Shown: piece after piece, positions 54,097 to 61,686 of the stretch
Position numbering within the stretch: position 1 is the first letter of the stretch
How the letters are laid out: every line of letters starts with the position of its first letter
Source: Kitasatospora aureofaciens
Lineage (GTDB): Bacteria; Actinomycetota; Actinomycetes; Streptomycetales; Streptomycetaceae
NCBI GenBank assembly: GCA_000720845.1
Contig: JODU01000021.1
Coordinates: 91,202 to 155,201 of the forward strand
Direction: 5' to 3'
DNA length: 64,000 nt
Notes under the pieces: generated by a model
Seen by the model: only the letters and a program-made list of their open reading frames with translations
The model's database searches: none
What the model was told of the DNA's origin: nothing
Program-made: the position numbers and the translations under genes

Positions 54097-55279
54097 CCGC
54101 GAGGTCGAGATCCCCCTTGCTGGTCCCGGCCACCGCCCCGGCGGCCCGCGGGCGGCGCCACGGGTGGGCGATCGGCGCCGACACCCCGCGCCACCACGCC
54201 TCGACCGGCAGCTCCCCCGCCGGCTCGAACGGCTCCCCCGGCCGCGGGAACGCCACCGCCTGCCCCGCCTCCTCGGCCGCGTCCCGCGTCCACTCCCCCG
54301 GCTCCGCCCACGCGTGCGGCGCCAGGTTGAAGGTGCCCCAGTGGATCGGCAGCAGCGCGCCGTGCGGCCGGCCGCCCTGGAGGTCCAGGTGGGCGCGGAC
54401 GCCCTCCTCGGGGGTCATGTGGATGTCCGGCCAGAACTCCGCGTACGCCCCGAGCTGGATCATCGTGGCGTCGAACGGGCCGTGCGCGGCGCCGATGTCG
54501 CGGAAACCGTCGAAGTAACCGGTGTCACCGCTGTGGTACACGCGGTGCTCGTCACCGGCGACGACCCAGGACGCCCAGAGGGTGTGCTGGGTGTTGCGCA
54601 GCCCGCGTCCGCAGAAGTGCCGGGCCGGGGTAGCGGTGAGGGTGAGGCCGCCGACGCGCGTCGACTCGTGCCAGTCCAGCTCGCGCAGCCGGTCGGGGGA
54701 GACTCCCCAGTGTTCGAGGTGGCCGCCGACCCCGAGCGGTACGGCGAAGACGGTGTCCGTGCCGGCCAGCGCCTTGATCGTCGGCATGTCCAGGTGGTCG
54801 TAGTGGTCGTGGGAGATGACCACGACGTCGACCGGGCCGAGGGCGGCGAGCGGCAGCGGCGCCGGGTGCAGGCGCTTGGGGCCGGCGAAGGGGAACGGGG
54901 AGCAGCGCTCGCCCCACACCGGGTCGAAGAGCACGCGTTGGCCGTCGATCTCGGCGAGCACGCTGGAGTGGCCCATCCAGGTCAGCCGGAGTCCGGTGGC
55001 GGGCGGCCGGGCGAGGTCGGCCAGGGTGGTGGCGTGCACCGGGACCGGTCCCTGCGGGGACCGGCGCAGCCGTGCCTCCTTGTTGAAGTAGATCTTGGCG
55101 AATTCGGCGGCCGATCCGGAGGGCCGGGTCCGGGCGGTGCCCCCGGGGTTCTGGAAGACGCCGTCGCGGAAGTGCGGCGATCTGCGGATGCGCGCCATGC
55201 GCTCACCGCTCGGGTCCACGCCGAAGGCCGCGGGCCGCGGCACGCTGAGCCCGGGACTCGGGGAACGGAAAGCGGCCAC
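54086..55279 (-). CDS. Metallo-beta-lactamase-fold hydrolase (NAPE-PLD/UlaG-like)
   Basis: 397 residues; GTG at 55279 with GGAGG immediately upstream. Zinc ligands are in VISHDHYDHLD, and further expected ligands in ATPARHFCGRG, YHSGDTGYFDGF and LLPIHWGTFNLA. The N-terminal extension, FNKEARLRRSPQG and LTWMGHSSVL match bacterial proteins related to N-acyl-phosphatidylethanolamine phospholipase D. It is probably a cytoplasmic or membrane-associated lipid or metabolite hydrolase. Divergent from a TetR-type regulator, which may control it. Confidence 0.88.
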   Translation of the reverse strand: MAAFRSPSPGLSVPRPAAFGVDPSGERMARIRRSPHFRDGVFQNPGGTARTRPSGSAAEFAKIYFNKEARLRRSPQGPVPVHATTLADLARPPATGLRLTWMGHSSVLAEIDGQRVLFDPVWGERCSPFPFAGPKRLHPAPLPLAALGPVDVVVISHDHYDHLDMPTIKALAGTDTVFAVPLGVGGHLEHWGVSPDRLRELDWHESTRVGGLTLTATPARHFCGRGLRNTQHTLWASWVVAGDEHRVYHSGDTGYFDGFRDIGAAHGPFDATMIQLGAYAEFWPDIHMTPEEGVRAHLDLQGGRPHGALLPIHWGTFNLAPHAWAEPGEWTRDAAEEAGQAVAFPRPGEPFEPAGELPVEAWWRGVSAPIAHPWRRPRAAGAVAGTSKGDLDLAGER

Positions 55280-55430
55280 GGTACCTCCAGGTGGAGTGGT
55301 TCAGGCTCTCATTGTGGTCTTCTCGTCCTACGTCACCTGGAACGACGGACGGCACATCCGTGTTCCCCCGGCACACGGCGGCCGGGAAGGGCGTCACCGC
55401 ACGTCCGGGCGCCTGTATAGGGTGACGTGC

Positions 55431-56051
55431 GTGGGGAGAGTCCGGTTGAGCGTGGCGGAGCGGCGCGAGGAGTTGCTGGGCGCCGCCATCGAGCAGATAT
55501 CGGCGCGGGGCGTGGCGGCGTTGCGGATCGCCGACGTGGCCGCGGCGCTCGGCGTCAGCAACGCCCTGGTGCTCTACCACTTCGCCACGAAGGAGCGGCT
55601 GGTCGCCGCCGCGTTCACCCGCGCCGCCGAGGACGATCTCGCCCATCTGCGGGGGCTGCTGGCCCGTCGCACGTCGGCGCTGCGCCGTCTGCGGGCGGCC
55701 GTGCGGTGGTATGCGCCGACCGGTCCGGCCAAGGGCTGGCGGCTGTGGATCGAGGGCTGGGCGGCGGCGCCGCGCGAGCCCGCGCTGCGGGAGGTCACCC
55801 GCGAGCTGGACCGCCAGTGGAAGGCGGCGATCGCCGGGGTCATCGCCGAGGGCGTGGCCGCCGGTGAGTTCTCCTGCCCCGAGCCGGACGCCGCGGCCCT
55901 GCGGCTGACGGCGCTGCTGGACGGGCTGGCGGTGCAGCTCACCTCGTACACGGGCACCGTGTCACGGGCCCGGGCGCAGGAGTGGGTGGACGAGGCCCTG
56001 GCCCGGGAACTGGGCCTGGACCGGGCGGCCTTGACCCCCGCCCGCCGCTAG
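55431..56051 (+). CDS. TetR-family transcriptional regulator
   Basis: 206 residues from the GTG at 55431. Another in-frame GTG at 55422 lies just after a TATAGG-like box, so leaderless translation from there is possible. The N-terminal helix-turn-helix is GVAALRIADVAAALGVSNALVLYHFATKERL in outline, followed by a helical ligand domain. It is divergent from the metallo-hydrolase. A CGTCACC/GGTGACG inverted repeat (55392-55427) lies in the shared promoter region and could be its operator, although the 22-bp spacing is long. Confidence 0.88.
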   Translation: MGRVRLSVAERREELLGAAIEQISARGVAALRIADVAAALGVSNALVLYHFATKERLVAAAFTRAAEDDLAHLRGLLARRTSALRRLRAAVRWYAPTGPAKGWRLWIEGWAAAPREPALREVTRELDRQWKAAIAGVIAEGVAAGEFSCPEPDAAALRLTALLDGLAVQLTSYTGTVSRARAQEWVDEALARELGLDRAALTPARR

Positions 56052-56122
56052 GAACCGCCGGCACGCCGCCCCGGCGAGTCGTGTCACGCACCTCGCTCCG
56101 TCCCGCCCGTCCGGCGACGCCG

Positions 56123-56941
56123 TCAGGCCACCGCGGCGATCCGCGTCTTGATGTCGTCCGGCGACAGGGTCCCCTTGGCGGTCACGTGGTCGCCCGACGA
56201 CTCGCCGCGCAGCCGGCGCCCGATCCACGGCACCAGGTACTCGCGCGCCCAGTGCACGTCGTCGCGCCGGACGTCGAGCGTGCCGCGGGGCGGCAGCGGC
56301 GGCCACGGCTGGTCCGGGTCGGCCGGGACGCGCAGGCCGAGGGCCTGCCCCGCGCGCAGTGCCACGCGGGTGTGGCCCTCCGGCGACAGGTGCAGCCGGT
56401 CGGCGTCCCACGCCCTGCGGTCCTGGACGCTGCGGAGCGACCACAGGTCGAGCACCGGGCAGCCGTAGCGGTCGGCGATGGCGCGGACGTGCCCGTTGTA
56501 CGTGGCGATCTTGCCCCGCAGGTGCTTGAGGACGGGCACCCCGCGGGTGTCGAACCCGGTGGTCACCAGCACGGTGCCGGCCGCGGCGGTCAGCGCGGCC
56601 ACCGCCAGTTCGAACCGCTCGGCGACCTCGTCGGGATCGGTGCCGGGCCGGATGATGTCGTTGCCGCCGGCCGCGAACGAGACCAGGTCCGGCGCGAGTG
56701 CGACGACCCGCGGGACCTGTTCCGCCACGATCTGGTCGAGGAGCCTGCCGCGCACGGCGAGGTTCGTGTACGTGAAGTCGCCCTCGGGGCGCCGGTCCGC
56801 GAGCAGTACGGCGAGTCGGTCGGCCCAGCCGACGAACGCCCCGTCGGGGCCGGGATCACCCACGCCCTCGGTGAAGCTGTCCCCCACCGCCACGTACGAC
56901 CCGATCACTGCTCTGCTGTCACTCTTCGAATCGTCTGCCAC
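56123..56941 (-). CDS. SGNH/GDSL hydrolase
   Basis: 272 residues; ATG at 56941. The four SGNH blocks are visible: YVAVGDSFTEGVGD (Ser), LAVRGRL (Gly), FAAGGNDII (Asn) and DRLHLSPEGH (Asp, His). There is no signal peptide, so the esterase or lipase is probably cytoplasmic. It is monocistronic in appearance, downstream of and on the same strand as the M23 peptidase gene, but separated from it by a strong terminator. Confidence 0.92.
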   Translation of the reverse strand: MADDSKSDSRAVIGSYVAVGDSFTEGVGDPGPDGAFVGWADRLAVLLADRRPEGDFTYTNLAVRGRLLDQIVAEQVPRVVALAPDLVSFAAGGNDIIRPGTDPDEVAERFELAVAALTAAAGTVLVTTGFDTRGVPVLKHLRGKIATYNGHVRAIADRYGCPVLDLWSLRSVQDRRAWDADRLHLSPEGHTRVALRAGQALGLRVPADPDQPWPPLPPRGTLDVRRDDVHWAREYLVPWIGRRLRGESSGDHVTAKGTLSPDDIKTRIAAVA

Positions 56942-57070
56942 ATCGGCCCATGATTCACCCTGGAATGTGACCTACGCGACCGTAGGAAGGGGTTGACGGT
57001 CGGTGAGAAAGGCCACGCCTAAAGTGTTCGTCAATTCCGGAATACATCCGAGTATCGGGGGCCGGATACA

Positions 57071-57108
57071 CCGAAGGCCGGACCCGGGGATCGGGGTCCG
57101 GCCTTCGG
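57071..57108 (-). terminator. Strong terminator after the M23 peptidase gene
   Basis: CCGAAGGCCGGACCC pairs over 15 bp with its complement around an 8-nt loop, 28 bp beyond the stop codon. Confidence 0.88.
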
Positions 57109-57135
57109 GGCGCGGCGGCCGCGCGGAACCGGTCG

Positions 57136-58083
57136 TCAGACGGAGACGCCGTGCGAGCGCAGGAACGCGATCGGGTCGATGTCCGAGCCGTAGTCCGGCG
57201 TGGTGCGGATCTCGAAGTGCAGGTGCGGGCCGGTCACGTTGCCGGTGGCACCCGAGAGGCCGACCTGCTGGCCCGCCGTCACCGACTGACCGGCGGAGAC
57301 GGAGAGCGAGGAGAGGTGGGCGTACTGGGCGTAGTGGCCGTCGGCGAGCTGGATGACGACCTGGTTGCCGTACGCGCCGCCCCAGCCGGCGGAGACGACG
57401 GTGCCCGCGCCGACGGCCTTCAGCGAGGTGCCGGTCGGGACGACGAAGTCGGTGCCGGTGTGGTAGCCGCTGGACCACATGCTGCCGGACTGGTGGTACG
57501 GGGTACCGACGGTGCGGCCCTGGACGGGGGAGGTGTAGCCGCTGGTGGTGCCCGCGGACTGGGTGCCGGTGTTCGAGGAGTCCGAGGAGGAGGCCTTCTC
57601 GGCGACCGTCGACTTCTGGGCCGGCTTCTCGGCGGCGGGCTTCTCGGCGGACTTCTGCGCGGGCTTGTGCGACTGCGCGGAGGACGGCGCCGACGACTTG
57701 GCGGCCTGGCCGCCGATCGAGAGCTTCAGACCGGGGTGGATCAGCGACGGGTCGGAACCGACGGCCTCGCGGTTGTCCGCGTAGAGCTTCTTCCAGCCAC
57801 CGTCGACGTGCTGCTCGTCGGCGATCTTCGAAAGGTAGTCACCGCTCTTCACGGTGTACGTCCGGGAATCCGAGTTCTTCTCGGCGCCGCTCGCGGCGGC
57901 CTTCTTGGCCGACGTGGGAACGGACTGCACGGCCTGCTCGGAAACGGAGTGCGCGGGGGCGGCGTTGGCGACGGCGGCACCCATCAGCGGGAGCGCGAGC
58001 GCGGCGCCACCGGTTCCGGCGACGGCGATGGTGCGGGTCAGGCGCATGGCCCTGGTACGGCGGTGCTTACCCTTCGCGGGCAT
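57136..58083 (-). CDS. Secreted LysM + M23 peptidoglycan endopeptidase
   Basis: 315 residues; ATG at 58083. The signal peptide has a basic start (KGKHRRTRAMRLTRT), a hydrophobic core and ANAAP cleavage-like site near residue 42. A LysM domain (TYTVKSGDYLSKIADEQH) at 75-125 binds glycan. A Lys/Ala/Ser-rich linker follows, then the M23 domain from about 185 with zinc ligands in YHTGTDFV and HLHFEI. It cleaves peptide cross-bridges in the cell wall. The ydaO-type riboswitch in its leader links expression to c-di-AMP, as known for wall-hydrolase genes of Streptomyces. Confidence 0.93.
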   Translation of the reverse strand: MPAKGKHRRTRAMRLTRTIAVAGTGGAALALPLMGAAVANAAPAHSVSEQAVQSVPTSAKKAAASGAEKNSDSRTYTVKSGDYLSKIADEQHVDGGWKKLYADNREAVGSDPSLIHPGLKLSIGGQAAKSSAPSSAQSHKPAQKSAEKPAAEKPAQKSTVAEKASSSDSSNTGTQSAGTTSGYTSPVQGRTVGTPYHQSGSMWSSGYHTGTDFVVPTGTSLKAVGAGTVVSAGWGGAYGNQVVIQLADGHYAQYAHLSSLSVSAGQSVTAGQQVGLSGATGNVTGPHLHFEIRTTPDYGSDIDPIAFLRSHGVSV

Positions 58084-58100
58084 GGCGAATTCCTCTCCGG

Positions 58101-58262
58101 CGCCTGCGAGGTGAGCTGTCGGGTGCGGGCTGGAGATGCCCGGCCGCGTCGGAACGCGGCTTTACCCCAAGCCGTTCCGGGAACCGGAACAGGCAGTTCT
58201 ACCTGTGGGTCCCCCGCTCCTGCCGTGTACGGGTGGTCGATGAGTGCGGGCTCCGGTCGGCG
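58101..58262 (-). ncRNA. ydaO-type c-di-AMP riboswitch in the leader of the M23 peptidase gene
   Basis: The minus-strand leader carries the signature blocks of the ydaO/yuaA element: GGGGGACCCA on the 5' side, TTGGGGTAAAGCCG in the middle, and ACCCGACAGCTCACCTCGC on the 3' side, in the correct order. The ribosome site GGAGAGGA follows directly before the ATG at 58083. High c-di-AMP usually turns such genes off. Boundaries are approximate. Confidence 0.88.
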
Positions 58263-58669
58263 GCAGGATTAGGCGTCCGTCCGGATCGGTGGTGAACGTA
58301 AGGGACCGGGACGCACACGGACAAGCGAGGGGTTCCCGCGACCGGTGTTCCGATTGATCCTTTACGGGAATAACCGGTAACCCTGTGTCGATTTCCATCC
58401 CGGCGCTTTTCCCGAACACCCCGGAAAACCAATCGAATTACGTGAACATGACGGGCCACGCACGGTCACGGATATGACGCTGCTCACGCACCACGCATTC
58501 ACCCTCCGCCATTTCAGGTCCAGTTGTCATCAAGGCGCCAATTCGGACAGAAGACCCTTATCAGCCTGCAATACTCTTCGGAGTACGATTTCGCAGACAG
58601 GGGATGCCGTATCGTCGAGTGGTGCCCGCCGGCGAGCAGCGGCGGCGGGGCGGAGTGGGAGGAGCCCCC
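58263..58669. other. Intergenic region with divergent promoters
   Basis: 407 bp between the riboswitch and the phosphatase gene, more AT-rich than its surroundings. It should hold the promoter of the riboswitch transcript and that of the phosphatase. No confident -35/-10 pair, operator copy or small gene was found. Confidence 0.5.
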
Positions 58670-59467
58670 GTGACGCAGCAGGTCCCGTCGACCGAACCCG
58701 AGCTGACCGGTGTACGCAACTTCCGGGACGTGGGCGGACTGCCGACCGTGGACGGGCGGCGGGTGCGGCAGGGGGTGCTGTTCCGCAGCGGCCACCTGGC
58801 GCACGCCACCGGGGAGGACGCCGCGTTCCTGGCCTCGCTGGGCCTGCACACGATCTTCGACTTCCGCAACGCGGCCGACCAGAAGCTCGAGGGCCCGGAC
58901 GTCGAGCTGCCGGGCGTGCGCAATGTGAACCTGCCGCTGAGCGATCCGGCCGACGGCGCCGAGTTCTGGAAGATGGTCCGCGACGGAGACCTCGACCAGC
59001 TGCGCGAGATCCTCGCCGACGGCAAGGGCGCCGACCGGATGATCGGCTCCTACCGCTCGATCGTCACGGAGCGCACGGCGGAGCACTCCCGGATCCTGCA
59101 CGCGCTCGCCGAGGACAGCGTCCCGGCACTGATGCACTGCGCGGCCGGAAAGGACCGTGCGGGGCTGTCCGTCGCCGTCACCCTGCTCGCCCTGGGCGTG
59201 GAGCGCGAGGCCGTCGTCGAGGACTACCTGAAGTCGAACGCCGCGCACCGCCGCTACAAGGTGCGCCGCAGCTCCACCGCGGCCTCGGCCTACTCCCCCG
59301 AGGTCATGGAGCTGCTCAGCCCCCTGTTCGACGCGCGCGCCGAGTACCTGGCGGCGGCCTTCGAGACCATCGAGGAGACGTGGGGCGGCGTCGACGCGTA
59401 CCTGGAGAAGGGGCTGCGGCTCACTCCGCGGACGCGGGAGCGGCTGCGCGAGCGGATGCTGGACTGA
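58670..59467 (+). CDS. Protein-tyrosine phosphatase (Tyr_phosphatase3 / PtpB-like)
   Basis: 265 residues; the GTG at 58670 follows GGGAGGAG. GVRNFRDVGG and VLFRSGHL lie near the start, FDFRNAADQ at about 65, and the catalytic P-loop HCAAGKDRAGLS at about 155, with the nucleophilic Cys and Arg. That is the pattern of MptpB-like phosphatases with protein or phosphoinositide substrates. Cytoplasmic; no transmembrane segment. Confidence 0.92.
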   Translation: MTQQVPSTEPELTGVRNFRDVGGLPTVDGRRVRQGVLFRSGHLAHATGEDAAFLASLGLHTIFDFRNAADQKLEGPDVELPGVRNVNLPLSDPADGAEFWKMVRDGDLDQLREILADGKGADRMIGSYRSIVTERTAEHSRILHALAEDSVPALMHCAAGKDRAGLSVAVTLLALGVEREAVVEDYLKSNAAHRRYKVRRSSTAASAYSPEVMELLSPLFDARAEYLAAAFETIEETWGGVDAYLEKGLRLTPRTRERLRERMLD

Positions 59468-59495
59468 GCCCGGGGGCGCCCGCTCGCGGACGGCG

Positions 59496-59615
59496 CTACT
59501 TGGCGCCCACCTCGAACAGCAGGTAGAGGAAGCCGCCGAAGACGTGCCCCAGGGCGATGTAGACGAGCAGTCGCACCCACAGGGCGCGCGGGAACTTGTC
59601 CTCCATGGTGCTCAT
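59496..59615 (-). CDS. 39-residue single-span membrane protein
   Basis: ATG at 59615 overlapping the regulator's stop (ATGA). One hydrophobic helix (VRLLVYIALGHVFGGFLYLL) follows a basic N-terminus. It resembles the small DUF6126-like proteins coupled to XRE-cupin regulators in Streptomyces (from memory). Too short to show a function; co-translation with the regulator suggests a partnership. Confidence 0.75.
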   Translation of the reverse strand: MSTMEDKFPRALWVRLLVYIALGHVFGGFLYLLFEVGAK

Positions 59616-60238
59616 GGCATCTCTCCAGGGTTCGGGCCGGGCGCCGGGCCGAGGCACAGCGCGGCTGTCGGGCTCCGCAGCAGGGTGTGGACGAAGAGCA
59701 GCTCGACCCCGTCGGGGTCCTGCGCGGCGATCCGGTGCGGGGTCATCGAGTCGAAGTGGGCACTGTCCCCCGCGGTGAGCCGGTGCTCGGTGTCCCCGAG
59801 GCGCAGCCGCAACCGGCCCCGCAGGACGTGGAGCCACTCCTCGCCCGGGTGCACGCGCACGACGTCGCCCTGGGAGCCGTACGGCACCTGGACGCGCAGG
59901 GCGTGCATGGCGCGGCCCGGCGCTCCGGCCCGGTAGTACGTCCAGCCGCCCGCGCTCGTGGGTTCCATGTCGGCGGCGCGCACGACGGCGTCCCGGTCGG
60001 CGGCGGTCTCGCCCAGCAGCTCGGCGACGGTCGTACCGTAGACACGGGCGAGGGAGAGCAGCATCGGGAGTGAAGGCTGGCGCTGCTCGGTCTCCAGGCG
60101 GGACAGGTGGGCGGGCGACAGTCCCGCGGCGCGGGCCGCGGCCTCCAGGGTGAGGGCGGCCCGCCGCCGCAGCTCGCGCAGCTGGGGTGCGACGGTGGCG
60201 ACCGGCCCCTCGGCGGGGCCGGTCTCGGAGGAGCTCAT
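59612..60238 (-). CDS. XRE-cupin transcriptional regulator
   Basis: 208 residues; ATG at 60238. The N-terminal helix-turn-helix is LRELRRRAALTLEAAARAAG then SPAHLSRLETEQRQPSL, and the C-terminal cupin is VRVHPGEEWLHVLRGRL then AGDSAHFDSMTPH. Such proteins sense a small molecule in the cupin and control neighbouring metabolic genes or themselves. Its promoter contains two tandem palindromes, suggesting autoregulation. It lies downstream of the aminotransferase of the hopanoid locus, on the same strand. Confidence 0.92.
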   Translation of the reverse strand: MSSSETGPAEGPVATVAPQLRELRRRAALTLEAAARAAGLSPAHLSRLETEQRQPSLPMLLSLARVYGTTVAELLGETAADRDAVVRAADMEPTSAGGWTYYRAGAPGRAMHALRVQVPYGSQGDVVRVHPGEEWLHVLRGRLRLRLGDTEHRLTAGDSAHFDSMTPHRIAAQDPDGVELLFVHTLLRSPTAALCLGPAPGPNPGEMP

Positions 60239-60258
60239 GCCTCCATTCAGCCCGAGCT

Positions 60259-60293
60259 TTGCCCTTGAGGCAAATTACTTGCCTCTGAGGCAA
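60259..60293. promoter_or_regulatory. Tandem operator of the XRE-cupin gene
   Basis: TTGCCCTTGAGGCAA (60259-60273) and TTGCCTCTGAGGCAA (60279-60293). The second is a perfect 7-1-7 palindrome. Centres are 20 bp apart, so both would lie on the same DNA face. The pair is 20 bp upstream of the regulator start and ends 8 bp from the aminotransferase stop. Confidence 0.8.
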
Positions 60294-60300
60294 AAGATCC

Positions 60301-61686
60301 TCAGCGGTTGGCCACCGCCTGCTTGACCAGGGTCTTGCCGAAGTCCCACATCAGGCCGCCGCCGTTGTGCGCGTCCTCCATCACCTCGGTGAAGGCGTCG
60401 ATGAACCGGTCGGCGTCGGCGGTGTCGATGATCAGCGGCGGGATCAGCTTGATCACCTCCAGGTGGTCGCCGGACACCTGGGTCAGGATCCGGTGCCGCT
60501 GCAGCAGCGGCACGACCACCATCTGCGCGAACAGCCCCTTGCGCGCGGCCTGCAGCATCGTCCAGCGGCTGCGCAGCTTCAGGGACCTTGGCCGGCCGAA
60601 CTCGATGCCGATCATCAGCCCGCGGCCCCGGACGTCGGCGAGCAGTTCGTAGCGGTCCACCAGCGCCGCCAGCCGGGACTTCAGCCGCTCCCCCACCGCG
60701 GCGGCGTTCGCCACGATCTCCTCGTTCTCCATCACCGACAGCACCGCGAGCCCGGCGGCCATGGCCTGCGCGTTGGACCCGAAGCTCGCCGAGTGGACCT
60801 GCACGCGGTCCATCGAGGAGTACACCTTCTGGAAGATCCAGTCCTTGCCCAGGGTGGCTCCCACCGGCACGTACCCGCCGGACAGCGCCTTGGCGACGCA
60901 GACCAGGTCGGGTTCCACGCCGTCCTCGTGCTGGTAGGCGTAGAACTTGCCGGTCCGGCCGAGGCCCGTCTGCACCTCGTCGGCGATCAGCAGCGCCTTG
61001 TGCCGGTGCAGCAGCTCCTGCGCGGCGAGGAGGTAGCCGGGCGGGGCCTCGTGCACGCCCTTGCCCTGGACCGGCTCCACGATCAGGGCGGCGACGTCGC
61101 CCCTCTTCAGCTCGCGGGCCAGGGCCTCCAGGTCGCCGAGCGGGACGGCGGTGTCGGGCAGCAGGGGTGCGAACCCCTTGCGGAAGCCGTCCTCGCCGTT
61201 GACGGACAGCGAGCCGGTGGTCAGTCCGTGGAAGGCGTGCGTGCAGTACAGGATCCGCTGTCTGCCGGTCGCGTAGCGGGCGAACTTCAGGGCGGTCTCG
61301 ACGGCCTCGGTGCCGCTGTTGCCGAAGAAGACGCGGTCCAGGTGCGGGCTGTAGGAGAGCAGCTTCTCTGCCAGCAGCCCGGGCAGCGGCGGGCAGTCGA
61401 AGCGGGTCAGGTCGGCGAGCGAGGCGTCGAGGACGTCGTGCAGCGCCTTGCGGACGACGGGGTGGTGACGTCCCAGGCCCATGACCGCGAACCCGGCGAG
61501 CATGTCCAGGTAGTCGTTGCCGTCCGCGTCCCAGAAGTGCGCGCCCTCGGCCCGCTCGTAGACCTTGTCGAAGCCGATGGTGTGCAGCATGCGCGGCAGC
61601 TGGTGGTTGAGGTGCTTGGCGTGCAGCTCGTACCGCTCGGCCCCGCGCTCGGCCAAGAGCGCGGCGAGGTCGAACTCCTTGGTCAT
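60301..61686 (-). CDS. Class III PLP aminotransferase of the hopanoid locus (HpnO-like)
   Basis: 461 residues; ATG at 61686 immediately after the dxs stop. Marks: GNSGTEAVETALK, IVEPVQGKG, LLIADEVQTGLGRTG (Asp for the PLP nitrogen), and the AKALSGGYVPVG segment with the likely Schiff-base lysine. The order aminotransferase-dxs-ispG matches the Streptomyces hopanoid region, where the enzyme is thought to convert a hopanoid ketone or aldehyde to aminohopanoid (HpnO role). The family also contains ornithine and acetylornithine aminotransferases, so context decides the call. Confidence 0.88.
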   Translation of the reverse strand: MTKEFDLAALLAERGAERYELHAKHLNHQLPRMLHTIGFDKVYERAEGAHFWDADGNDYLDMLAGFAVMGLGRHHPVVRKALHDVLDASLADLTRFDCPPLPGLLAEKLLSYSPHLDRVFFGNSGTEAVETALKFARYATGRQRILYCTHAFHGLTTGSLSVNGEDGFRKGFAPLLPDTAVPLGDLEALARELKRGDVAALIVEPVQGKGVHEAPPGYLLAAQELLHRHKALLIADEVQTGLGRTGKFYAYQHEDGVEPDLVCVAKALSGGYVPVGATLGKDWIFQKVYSSMDRVQVHSASFGSNAQAMAAGLAVLSVMENEEIVANAAAVGERLKSRLAALVDRYELLADVRGRGLMIGIEFGRPRSLKLRSRWTMLQAARKGLFAQMVVVPLLQRHRILTQVSGDHLEVIKLIPPLIIDTADADRFIDAFTEVMEDAHNGGGLMWDFGKTLVKQAVANR

